A stretch of DNA of 37,131 nt. It comes from Deltaproteobacteria bacterium. GTDB taxonomy: Bacteria > Myxococcota_A > Polyangia > DRWM01 > JAAZOP01. The stretch covers positions 1 to 37,131 of the forward strand of contig JACRCZ010000125.1 of assembly GCA_016218765.1 (NCBI GenBank), in the 5' to 3' direction. This document shows, piece after piece, positions 1 to 7,501 of the stretch. The stretch's first letter is position 1. Each line of letters begins with the position of its first letter. The position numbers and the translations under genes are program-made. The notes beneath the pieces were generated by a model. That model was not told the DNA's origin and searched no databases. It saw only the letters and a program-made list of their open reading frames with translations.

Positions 1-668
1 AGGAGGGCGACGAAATCGTCGTCGGCGCGATGGCGACCCACGAGGAGATCGCCCGCTCGCTCTTCCTGCGTCGCCTCGCGCCGGTCCTGTGCGACGCCGC
101 GGCCGAAATCGGCTCGGTGCAGATCCGCGAGCGCGGCACGATCGGCGGAAACGTGGTCAACGCCTCCCCCGCGGCCGATCTCGTGCCGCCGCTCCAGGTC
201 CTCGACGCGAAGCTGGTGCTGCGCACCGGCACCGGCGAGCGCCGCCTGCCGATCGAGCTGTTCGCGCAGGGGCCGAAAGCCACGCAGCTCCGACCGGACG
301 AGCTCCTGGTCGAGGTGCGGTTTCCGCGCCCGCTGCCGGCCGAGATCCACCTCTTCCAGAAGGTCGGCGCGCGCCGCGCGCTGGCGTGCGCCAAGATCTC
401 CTTGGCCTTCCGAGCGCGCGTCGACGGCGACGTCCTGCGCGGCGTGCGCCTCGCGTGGGGCGCCGTCGCTCCCACGGTGGTGCGTGCCCGCCAGGCCGAG
501 GCTATCCTGGAGGGCTCGGCCGTGCGCGCCGACGTCGTCGCCCGCGCGGTCGAGGCCGCCGTTGCCGCCATCTCCCCCATCGACGACGTGCGCTCCACCG
601 CCTGGTACCGCCGCACCACCTGCGCCGCCCTGCTGCGCCGCGCGCTGGGCGCCACGTTGCTGGCGTAG
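1..668 (+). CDS. Xanthine dehydrogenase/CO dehydrogenase family FAD-binding (medium) subunit, 5' truncated
   Basis: Partial gene: the reading frame is open from base 3 and already encodes the family pattern 'IVVGAMATHEEI', so the true start lies upstream of the window. The visible part holds the second half of the FAD-binding PCMH-type domain, with the hallmark GTIGGNVVNASPAADLVPP, followed by the C-terminal domain of CO-dehydrogenase flavoproteins. It ends in the usual 'YRR..CAALLRRAL' helix and a TAG stop. In this family the subunit passes electrons between the molybdenum/FeS subunits and an acceptor during oxidation of purines, aldehydes or CO. The substrate cannot be told from this subunit alone, and the partner Mo and 2Fe-2S subunits would be expected upstream. 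Downstream comes a 198-bp gap with a hairpin. Confidence 0.88.
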   Translation, partial: EGDEIVVGAMATHEEIARSLFLRRLAPVLCDAAAEIGSVQIRERGTIGGNVVNASPAADLVPPLQVLDAKLVLRTGTGERRLPIELFAQGPKATQLRPDELLVEVRFPRPLPAEIHLFQKVGARRALACAKISLAFRARVDGDVLRGVRLAWGAVAPTVVRARQAEAILEGSAVRADVVARAVEAAVAAISPIDDVRSTAWYRRTTCAALLRRALGATLLA

Positions 669-678
669 CCGGCACGAC

Positions 679-724
679 CTCACCGTTCCGATGGAAAGTC
701 GCGACCGTTGATCGGAATGGTGAG
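679..724. other. Long inverted repeat after the FAD-subunit gene (possible terminator or mRNA hairpin)
   Basis: Arms 679-692 (CTCACCGTTCCGAT) and 711-724 (ATCGGAATGGTGAG) pair over 14 bp with one G-U position, around an 18-nt loop. It starts 10 bp after the stop codon. There is no T-tract on the plus-strand 3' side, so it is not a classical intrinsic terminator. It could be a 3'-end stabilising hairpin, a Rho-assisted terminator or a binding site. The rest of 669-866 holds only a plausible ribosome binding site for the next gene. Confidence 0.5.
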
Positions 725-866
725 AACCTTGGTCCCCCCCGCCGCCCCCGGACCTTGGCGTGCGGGCACCGCGTGCGCACAATGGATCCGCGGCAGGCGC
801 GGCGAAGTCGGAAGGCGGCGCCCCGCCAGGTACCCGGGGAGGAACACCGGCCGGAGGAACGGGAGC

Positions 867-1673
867 ATGACGGAACGGACGATGCGGGAGGACGCGTCGG
901 GGCGCGGGCGGATGCCCGTCATCTTCGCGGCGCACGGCGCCCCCGTGCTGCTGGACGACGCGGAGTGGGTCGTCGAGCTGGCGGCCTGGGCGGCGGCGAT
1001 GCCGCGGCCCCGAAGCGTCCTCGTCATCTCGGCGCACTGGGAGGCGCGACCCGTCGCGCTGGGCGCCATCCGCACGACGCCGCTGGTCTACGACTTCTCC
1101 GGCTTCCCGGAGAAGTACTACCGGACCGAGTACCCGGCGCCGGGGGCGCCGGAGCTGGCGGCCCGGGTGCGCGAGCTTCTGGGACGCGCGCGCATCGCGT
1201 GCGCCGACGCCCCCGACCGGGGACTCGACCACGGCGCCTACGTCCCGCTCGTCGCGATGTACCCGCGGGCCGACGTCCCCGTGCTGCAGGTCTCGCTGCC
1301 CGGGCTGGTGCCCGCCGACCTGGTCGCCATGGGTCGGGCTCTCGGGCCGCTCCGCGACGAGGGCGTCCTGATCTTCGGCAGCGGTTTCCTGACGCACAAC
1401 CTGCGGTACGCCTTCCGGCCCGGCACGCCGCCCTGGGCGCGCGAGTTCGACGCCTGGGTCGCCGACGCGCTCTCGCGGCTCGACCTCGGGGCCCTGGCGG
1501 ACTTCCAGGCGCGCGCGCCGCACGCGCAGACCGCGCTGCCGACGTGGGAACACTATGCGCCCGTGCTGATCGCGGCGGGCGCGGCCGAGGCCGAGCGGCG
1601 GCAGCCGACGTTCCCGATCACCGGGTGGTGGATGGACGGCGCGTTCACGAAGCGGTCCGTGCAGTTCGGGTGA
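867..1673 (+). CDS. Class III extradiol ring-cleavage dioxygenase (LigB/DODA-like)
   Basis: A 268-residue protein, the usual length for 4,5-DOPA-dioxygenase-like members of the LigB superfamily. Fe/Zn-ligand type histidines are in family context: H23 (AAHGAP), H57 (SAHWE), H122 (LDHGAYVPL) and H177 (LTHNLRY). The C-terminal 'PITGWWMDGAFTKRSVQFG' is also typical. The ATG at 867 is chosen over earlier in-frame ATGs because GGAGGA (853-858) and GGAG (862-865) lie just before it and family homology begins shortly after. The expected activity is ring opening of a catechol-type substrate by a non-haem metal in the cytoplasm; the substrate is unknown. It stands alone and converges on the next gene with 45 bp between the stops. 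Confidence 0.85.
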   Translation: MTERTMREDASGRGRMPVIFAAHGAPVLLDDAEWVVELAAWAAAMPRPRSVLVISAHWEARPVALGAIRTTPLVYDFSGFPEKYYRTEYPAPGAPELAARVRELLGRARIACADAPDRGLDHGAYVPLVAMYPRADVPVLQVSLPGLVPADLVAMGRALGPLRDEGVLIFGSGFLTHNLRYAFRPGTPPWAREFDAWVADALSRLDLGALADFQARAPHAQTALPTWEHYAPVLIAAGAAEAERRQPTFPITGWWMDGAFTKRSVQFG

Positions 1674-1718
1674 GGACGGGCCGGGCCGCCGTCCCGACCC
1701 GGGCCGGCCGGTGCGGCC

Positions 1719-4034
1719 CTATTCCACGAACACGTACTCCGGACACACCTCGCGCCCCGCCAAGCACGGGAAGACGAGCCCGCCCAGCGCGGCGCGGATG
1801 CAGTCCAGGATCTCCGACCCCACGGTGTAGCCCGCGCGCGAGCGCACGTCCGTCACGCGCCCGTCCGCCCCGACCACGATGACGACGTGGTACCACGCGT
1901 CCGGCTCCGTCGCGAACGCGCCCTCGCAGGCGCCGAAGACGGCCTCGGCGCCCCGGCTGACCTCCTGGATGTCGTCCCGCTCGAACGACCTGCCCCACGG
2001 GCGGGCGCACTCCAGCGGTGCGGCGGCCAGGGCGTCGCGTACCGTCGCCTGCAACGCCGCCGCCCAATCCTCCGAGCCCTCGCAGTACGAGAAGTCGTAC
2101 CACGAGGGAATGGTCACCGAGACCTCCGTCGAGGGTGCGGACGGCATGGTCACCCACAGGCTCGTGCACGGCGCCAGGCGATCCACGATACCCGCGCCGG
2201 CCTCCTGCTGCTCCTCGGCGTGGGCCTCCGTGCAGCCGTCGTCCGCCGCCGCGTCGGTTTCGCCGGCCGCGTCGCCCTCGGCCGCTTCGATCGCCGCGTC
2301 CGCGTCGCCGTCCGCCGAGTCGCCCCTGCTGGAGTAGCAGCCCGCCGCTGCGAGCGGCGCGGCCACGACGCAGAAACGCATCGCCCGCGCTGCCGCGGCC
2401 CGCATCGGGGCGAACAGCCGGCCCCGCCGCGGCACAGCGGTCGCCACGGCTGCGTACAGCCGCTCGATCTCCGCCGTCAGCTCGTCGGCGCGCGTCCGCG
2501 TCCGCCCCACCAGCGCCAGCGCCTCGGCCCGCCGCAGTCCCCGCTCGGCCAGCGCCAGCGCCTCCCGCAGCGCCCCAACCCGCACCGCGTTGAGTCTCGC
2601 CCCGCTGCGCCGCGCCGCCTCCGCAAGCGTCGCCCCGATCGCCGCGGGGTGCAGGCGACGGCCCAGCGCCACCGAAAGCGCCAGATCGTGCTGCCGGAAC
2701 GAGGTGCTGTAGTCCCCGAACGCCTCCGCACGCAGCAGCACCAGCAGCTCGGCGAATCGCGCGACCCGCGCGTCCAGGTGCCGGTAGCCGTAGCGCAGCG
2801 GATTGCCCTCCAGTCGCCCCTCGTCCCGCAGCGTCTCCCACAGCCGCGTGCCGTGGAAGGCCCGCATGTCGGTCGTCTCGAAGTTCGCGTCCCCCAGTGC
2901 GGCGACGTACTCGATCCCGGCGCGGATCGTGTCCGGGGTCGAGTACGGGTGCACGAGCATCACGTTGCTGATCGTCGCGACCCCGAGCTCGTCCAGGTTG
3001 CGAATGCTCTCCGCAGCCCGCTCGGCACTCCCCGGCCGGCCGAACCGCCGCCGCTCCTCGCGCGTCACCAGCTCGACCCCGACGTAGCACCGGACGAGTC
3101 CCGCCTCCCGGAACGAGCGGCAGACAGCCGGCGTCAAAAGATCGCCGCGCAGCATGCAGCCGATGCCGATGTCGCCGGCCCGCCGCCGCCGCAGCTCCGC
3201 GCCCCAGCGATCGAGGAACGCCAGCGCCTCCCCCTCTCCGTGGGGCAGCACATGCTCGTCCACGAAGTAGAAGTACCGTACCCCCCGCTCGTGTCGCAGC
3301 GCCGCCATCTCGTCGCACACTGCCCCGAGGTCGCGCCGCCGTGTCCCTCCCACGCCGGACGCGTGCAGGCATTCCGTCGAGGCGCCGGAGGCGCGGCCCT
3401 CGCTCCACTCCAGCCCCTGCAACGCGGCCGGGCCGCAGTACGCACACCGGCCCGGACAGCCGCGCGTCGCCGCGATGTGCACCATCGGGTGGCCCAGCAC
3501 CTGTGGCAGCTCGCCACGCTCGGGCGTCAGCGTGAGCGGTTGCGGGCCGAGCACCGGAGACGGAGCGCCGTCGCCGCGCCGCGTCGTCAGCCCCGGGACG
3601 CGATCCAGGGCCGCCTCGCCCTCCGGTAGCGCCTCGACCAGTCGGACCAGCGGAACCTCGCCGGCGAAGCGGACCACGCTGTCGAGCCACGGATGGCGCT
3701 CGAGCAGCCACGAGCGCGCGAGCGTGGCGAACGGCCCGCCCGCCGTGACGTGCCCCCCGTACCCGCGGCGCCGGAGCAGCTCGCCGAAGCCGAGCGGCAG
3801 GAACGCCGAGCCACCGTCGGGCAGCGAGATGCCGACCGCCGCCGGCCTCGCTTCCCGGATTCGCGTCCAGGCCCGCTCCACGTCGCGCAGGTCGTTGAGC
3901 CGCAACACCTCTCCCCGGAGCCCCGAAGCGTGAAGCGACGCGAGCAGGTACCCCAGGCCGAGGTTCTCGTTGTCCGGCAAACGGCGCCCGACCAGAACCA
4001 CATCGAGCGCCGACGTCGCGTCGTCCCGCTTCAT
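1719..4034 (-). CDS. Radical SAM protein fused to a lipoprotein-like module with an AgmX/TonB-like C-terminal domain
   Basis: A 771-residue protein from the ATG at 4034, which is preceded by GGAAGGAGGG on the coding strand. Residues about 10-150 look like the Rossmann-type N-terminus of B12-binding radical SAM proteins, but no DxHxxG cobalamin motif is visible. C193, C197 and C200 (RGCPGRCAYC) form the CxxxCxxC motif that binds the 4Fe-4S/SAM cluster, and the SAM barrel runs to about 440. Oddly, at M544 or M552 the frame continues into what reads as a lipoprotein signal (MRFCVVAAPLAAAGC, lipobox Cys566). This is followed by an acidic Ala/Asp linker and a domain resembling the AgmX/PglI or TonB C-terminus (VVIVVGADGRVTDV...). 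No stop codon separates the parts. Either this is a true fusion, or a second gene starts inside it. The substrate is unknown. Confidence 0.75.
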   Translation of the reverse strand: MKRDDATSALDVVLVGRRLPDNENLGLGYLLASLHASGLRGEVLRLNDLRDVERAWTRIREARPAAVGISLPDGGSAFLPLGFGELLRRRGYGGHVTAGGPFATLARSWLLERHPWLDSVVRFAGEVPLVRLVEALPEGEAALDRVPGLTTRRGDGAPSPVLGPQPLTLTPERGELPQVLGHPMVHIAATRGCPGRCAYCGPAALQGLEWSEGRASGASTECLHASGVGGTRRRDLGAVCDEMAALRHERGVRYFYFVDEHVLPHGEGEALAFLDRWGAELRRRRAGDIGIGCMLRGDLLTPAVCRSFREAGLVRCYVGVELVTREERRRFGRPGSAERAAESIRNLDELGVATISNVMLVHPYSTPDTIRAGIEYVAALGDANFETTDMRAFHGTRLWETLRDEGRLEGNPLRYGYRHLDARVARFAELLVLLRAEAFGDYSTSFRQHDLALSVALGRRLHPAAIGATLAEAARRSGARLNAVRVGALREALALAERGLRRAEALALVGRTRTRADELTAEIERLYAAVATAVPRRGRLFAPMRAAAARAMRFCVVAAPLAAAGCYSSRGDSADGDADAAIEAAEGDAAGETDAAADDGCTEAHAEEQQEAGAGIVDRLAPCTSLWVTMPSAPSTEVSVTIPSWYDFSYCEGSEDWAAALQATVRDALAAAPLECARPWGRSFERDDIQEVSRGAEAVFGACEGAFATEPDAWYHVVIVVGADGRVTDVRSRAGYTVGSEILDCIRAALGGLVFPCLAGREVCPEYVFVE

Positions 4035-4106
4035 GGCCGCCCTCCTTCCTCCAGCGGCCAGTTCACCACGCCGCACGTGCCGGCGCAACCCACGTTGCTC
4101 CCCCGA

Positions 4107-4138
4107 ACCTCCGGACCAATGACTCGACCCGGACGACC
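4107..4138. repeat. Dispersed ~32-bp intergenic motif, copy A
   Basis: This stretch of the 4035-4163 gap matches 26878-26909 at 29 of 32 positions. The shared cores are ACCTCCGGACCA and ACTCGACCCGGACGACC. It sits about 75 bp upstream of the radical SAM start and is followed by an imperfect CCGAC/AACCGAC run to about 4155. A shorter relative lies in tandem at 35296-35343. No function is evident. Confidence 0.6.
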
Positions 4139-4163
4139 AACCGACAACCGACGACTTTCCCCC

Positions 4164-6128
4164 CTACGGCTCCAGCAGCCGCAGGGCGTCGCGCGGATCG
4201 ATGCCCGGGCCGATCGGGGCGTCGTCGCCGACGCTGCCGCCGAACAGCGCCCGGAGCATCTGGGCCGGCGGCATGCCCAACACGGCGAACGACTGCCGCA
4301 GCGCGCCGGCGACGTCCGGCGGGAACAGCGTGTCGATCACGAAGTCGCCGTTCTCGTCCACCCCGAGGTCCTCGTCCCCGTGCGCCTCCTCCAGCCAGCG
4401 CCGGAACGCCGCCCGCACGCCGGAGTCCCCGCCGCCCGCGGCGTCCTCGAGCGCCCCGATCCACTCCTCCGTCGTCACCAGCCGGAAGCGGAAGCGGTCG
4501 ACCGCCGTCCGGATCGCCTCGTGCAGCCGGTCCGCACCCAGCGAATCGGCCAGCGCCTCGTAGACGTACGGCGCCTTGCCGTAGACCAGCCCCGCGTACT
4601 CGACGCTGCTGCGGAAGCCTGCCGTGTCGCGCAGCACCGGGCGGTCCGTTCCCTCCAGCAGCCGGTACAGCGCGTAGTTCAGCTTGACGTTCATGTCGAA
4701 CGCACGTCGCGCCTCCTCCGCCCCGTGCAGGTCCGCGACGACCAGCCCCGCCGCGTACTGCGCCAACGGCTCGTCCAGCGACGGGAAGCGACGGCTGTCG
4801 TTGCCCACGAGCCCCGCGAACCACTGGTGCGCGACCTCGTGCGCCACCGTGAACTCGAGCGACCCCCGCAGGAGGTCCTCCGCCGGCGTCGGCGGCGCGT
4901 CCTCGCCCTCCGGGTCGCGGCCGTCCAGCGCCGAGCCGATCCGTTCTCCCAGGCTCGCCCACAATCCGAGGATCGTCGCCAGCGGGCTGTCCGAGTCCTC
5001 CGGCGAGCGGTACAGCATGCCCGCGATGAGCACGAGCGCCGAGAACTCCACGCCGCCCGCGCCGCCGACCAGCGACGCCTCCGCCACGTCCAGCTCCGTG
5101 TACGGATAGGGCCCGAAGCGGCGGTTGAACGAGTCCAGCGCGGCGGCCGCCGTCTCCAGCGCGATGGCGCCGCCGGCCGCGTCCTTGGCGCGGTAGACGC
5201 TGGACACCCGCGTCCCGCTCCGCTCCACGCTCGTCCGCTCCAGGTCGCGCCCCGCCACCAGCACGAAATCGCGCACCCCAAGCCCCTCGGAGACGATCAC
5301 CACGCCCGCTCCGTCCCCCGCGGACTCGGGTGCCGCGTCGACGAGGTTCGTCACGACCGTCACGCCCGCGGGCACCACCGTCCGCACCCGGAACGCCGCC
5401 ACGCCGTTGTACGCCAGATCCCCCAGACGCCCGGGCGGGCTGGTGTCGAACTCGCCGTCGCGGAACGGCGCCACCACCGGGTACGCGTTCGCCGCCGTGA
5501 TGATGCCGTCCCCGGTCGCCAACAGGCCGTAGTCCGCCAGGCCGATCGACGACAGCGACCCGATCGCCGACATCGCCTGCTGGAACACGTCGTTCGCGTG
5601 CGGCGGCAGCACCCGCAGCGTCCCCTCGTAGCGCACCACGACCGTCGCCCGGGCCCCCGGCGCCAGCGGCGCCCCCAGCCGGACCTCCAGCAGGCTCGGC
5701 CGCGGCGACTCGTAGTCCAGCATCCCGCCGTCCCCGTCCGTCACCGACGACACCTCGAGGTACCCCGCCTCCGCCGCGCTCGCCCCCAGCTCCCGCGACG
5801 CGTTGGGGTGCAACAGCAGCGGCAGGCGCTCGACCGGCTCGCCCGTGACGTTCGTCCACCGCACCGTCGCCTTCCCGGCGAAGCTCCCCGTCACGTCGTC
5901 GATCGCCTGGTCCACCTCGTAGCAGGGCAGGTCCCCGAGCGAGTCGACCCCGAGGCGTTCCGCCGCGCCCTCCCGCTCCGCGGGACGCAGCAGCGCCAGG
6001 CCCGGCACCCCGTCCGCGCGCGCGGGCGCCGCCGCGGCCAGCGTGCCGAAGGCGGCGGCCGCCCGCAGCAGCCACGGGAGCGCCCTGGCCGACGATCGAC
6101 CGGTTGGGAACGAGTTCGTTCTCGGCAT
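4164..6128 (-). CDS. Secreted M1-type (gluzincin) metallopeptidase
   Basis: A 654-residue protein with an N-terminal signal peptide (basic n-region, hydrophobic ALPWLLRAAAAFGTLAAAA, cleavage near APARA-DG), so probably exported. The zinc site HEVAHQWF gives H430, E431 and H434, and the third ligand E453 lies exactly 18 residues after H434 in LDEPLAQY, the HExxH-x18-E pattern of family M1. The N-terminal half looks like the M1 beta-sandwich. The GAMEN motif is not clearly present; 'GGAGGVEFSALV' occupies the expected place, so exopeptidase specificity is uncertain. The start ATG follows GGGGAGGA. A 7-bp-stem hairpin at 6157-6174 lies in its leader. The gap to the downstream radical SAM gene is 129 bp. 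Confidence 0.8.
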   Translation of the reverse strand: MPRTNSFPTGRSSARALPWLLRAAAAFGTLAAAAPARADGVPGLALLRPAEREGAAERLGVDSLGDLPCYEVDQAIDDVTGSFAGKATVRWTNVTGEPVERLPLLLHPNASRELGASAAEAGYLEVSSVTDGDGGMLDYESPRPSLLEVRLGAPLAPGARATVVVRYEGTLRVLPPHANDVFQQAMSAIGSLSSIGLADYGLLATGDGIITAANAYPVVAPFRDGEFDTSPPGRLGDLAYNGVAAFRVRTVVPAGVTVVTNLVDAAPESAGDGAGVVIVSEGLGVRDFVLVAGRDLERTSVERSGTRVSSVYRAKDAAGGAIALETAAAALDSFNRRFGPYPYTELDVAEASLVGGAGGVEFSALVLIAGMLYRSPEDSDSPLATILGLWASLGERIGSALDGRDPEGEDAPPTPAEDLLRGSLEFTVAHEVAHQWFAGLVGNDSRRFPSLDEPLAQYAAGLVVADLHGAEEARRAFDMNVKLNYALYRLLEGTDRPVLRDTAGFRSSVEYAGLVYGKAPYVYEALADSLGADRLHEAIRTAVDRFRFRLVTTEEWIGALEDAAGGGDSGVRAAFRRWLEEAHGDEDLGVDENGDFVIDTLFPPDVAGALRQSFAVLGMPPAQMLRALFGGSVGDDAPIGPGIDPRDALRLLEP

Positions 6129-6156
6129 CCAGGCGTCCTCCCCGCGCCCGCGGGAC

Positions 6157-6174
6157 CGGCGGCGAAGGCCGCCG
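6157..6174. other. Perfect hairpin in the leader of the M1 peptidase gene
   Basis: CGGCGGC-GAAG-GCCGCCG, a 7-bp stem with a 4-nt loop about 28 bases upstream of the minus-strand ATG. It could be a leader structure or an operator half-site pair. There is no T-tract. Confidence 0.35.
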
Positions 6175-6375
6175 CCGACGTCGCGGACCGCTAGTAACGC
6201 ACGACCGCGCCGCGGAGGTCTAGCCGACCCACCCAGGGTCCCGCCAAAGTCGGTCCTGCGGCCTCTGCGACTCGGCGACTCTGCGCGAAATTCGGGGCGC
6301 GGAACCTCTCGCGGTGCCCGCGCGGCACCCCACCGCGGCGAGAATGGCGAAGCCCGGACGACCCGCCGACGACCC

Positions 6376-6405
6376 TTGACATTCTTCCTCCCCTCTCCCT
6401 AGTCT
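6376..6405 (+). promoter_or_regulatory. Candidate sigma-70-type promoter of the nuo operon
   Basis: TTGACA at 6376-6381 and TAGTCT at 6400-6405, with an 18-bp spacer, lie about 140 bp before nuoA. This is the best promoter-like site in the 419-bp gap 6129-6547. The rest of the gap holds the M1 leader hairpin and a short CTCTGCG/CGACTC-like run near 6258-6290. I see no gene in it; the in-frame Gly/Pro/Arg-rich stretches look like GC-rich chance frames. Confidence 0.5.
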
Positions 6406-6547
6406 CCGGCCCGCTGACCAGGAGGGCGGTCTTCGGGGCGACCGTGGCAGCAGACGCGTCCCGGAATCCTCGGGGGGCTTCGCTCGGCGGGAACCGTTCC
6501 ACCGGGCGGGGGCTTGTTCCCGAGGCGCCCGGAAGAGAGGTCGGATC

Positions 6548-6949
6548 GTGCAATTCGACTTTGCCACGGTTCTCGTCTTCCTCCTCGTCGGCGCGGGATT
6601 CGTCTTCATCGCCCTGTTCGTCGGGCGCTTCCTCCGCCCGAACCTGCCCGACCCGCAGAAGGCGTCGGTCTACGAGTGCGGCGAGCGCGCCATCGGCAGC
6701 GGCTGGTTCAATTTCAACCCCCGCTTCTACCTCATGGCCCTGGTGTTCATCGTCTTCGACGTCGAGGTTGCGTTGACCTTCCCCGTCGCCGTCGTCGTGC
6801 GCGACTGGATCGCACGCGGCGACGCCCTCGTCGCCGTGGTCGAGATCGCGCTCTTCCTCCTCGTGCTCGCCGCCGCCCTCGCCTACGTGTGGGGCAAGGG
6901 GCATCTGGACTGGGTGCGCGACATCGAAGGGCCGGGGGACGAGGAGTAG
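6548..6949 (+). CDS. nuoA: NADH-quinone oxidoreductase (complex I) subunit A
   Basis: A 133-residue inner-membrane protein with three predicted helices, at about residues 5-30, 60-85 and 95-115. The family signature YECGERAIGSGWFNFNPRFY is followed by LVFIVFDVEV, whose acidic residues sit in the helix near the quinone site. It starts with GTG at 6548, preceded by GAGAGG at 6535-6540. NuoA forms part of the junction between the connecting module and the proton-pumping arm. It is the first gene of an eleven-subunit run, six bases before nuoB. Confidence 0.95.
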   Translation: MQFDFATVLVFLLVGAGFVFIALFVGRFLRPNLPDPQKASVYECGERAIGSGWFNFNPRFYLMALVFIVFDVEVALTFPVAVVVRDWIARGDALVAVVEIALFLLVLAAALAYVWGKGHLDWVRDIEGPGDEE

Positions 6950-6955
6950 GCCTCC

Positions 6956-7501
6956 ATGAGCGATGCGGCGGATCCCCTGGTCAAGTCGCCGGCGAACGCG
7001 GACGGGCCGCGGGTCATCGAGGCCGAGGTCTACCCGGGCGCGATCGCCACGCGTCTCGACCATGCCATCAACTGGTTCCGCGAATCCTCCATCTGGTACC
7101 TCCTCTTCGCCACCGCCTGCTGCGGCATCGAGCTGATGCAGACCGGCGGCCCGCGCACCGACCTGGACCGCTTCGGCGCCGTCTTCCGCGCCAGCCCCCG
7201 CCAGTCCGACCTGCTGCTCGTCGCCGGTACCATCACCTACAAGATGGCCGATCGCGTGCGCCTGCTCTGGGCCCAGATGGCCGACCCCAAGTACGTCGTC
7301 GCCATGGGCTCCTGCGCCAACTGCGGCGGCCTCTTCCAGCGCTCCTACTCGGTCGTCTGCGGCGTCGACAAGATCGTCCCAGTCGATCTCTACCTCCCCG
7401 GCTGCCCGCCCCGTCCCGAGGCGCTCAACGAGGCGATCCTCCGCCTCCAGGAGAAGATGCACGGCGAGCGTTGGGCGGCCAAGATGAAGGGCCAGGCATG
7501 A
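6956..7501 (+). CDS. nuoB: NADH-quinone oxidoreductase subunit B (N2 cluster subunit)
   Basis: A 181-residue protein carrying the Cys ligands of the terminal N2 4Fe-4S cluster: tandem Cys in ATACCGIELM, Cys in GSCANCGG and Cys in LPGCPPRPE. It passes electrons to quinone at the base of the peripheral arm. The N-terminus has an extra, poorly conserved ~20 residues. GGAG and AGG sequences at 6943-6950 precede the ATG. Its TGA overlaps the next ATG (ATGA at 7498-7501), implying translational coupling to nuoCD. Confidence 0.96.
   Translation: MSDAADPLVKSPANADGPRVIEAEVYPGAIATRLDHAINWFRESSIWYLLFATACCGIELMQTGGPRTDLDRFGAVFRASPRQSDLLLVAGTITYKMADRVRLLWAQMADPKYVVAMGSCANCGGLFQRSYSVVCGVDKIVPVDLYLPGCPPRPEALNEAILRLQEKMHGERWAAKMKGQA

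Noticed and set aside
1674..1718. Intrinsic terminator between the convergent dioxygenase and radical SAM genes
   Set aside because: GGACGG (1674-1679) and CCGTCC (1689-1694) can pair, but the stem is short and there is no T-tract on either strand. In such GC-rich DNA this is expected by chance.
6514..7497. Possible 300-codon N-terminal extension of NuoCD
   Set aside because: The extension overlaps nuoA and nuoB completely and is Arg/Pro-rich. The ATG at 7498 overlapping the nuoB stop fits the NuoC N-terminus.
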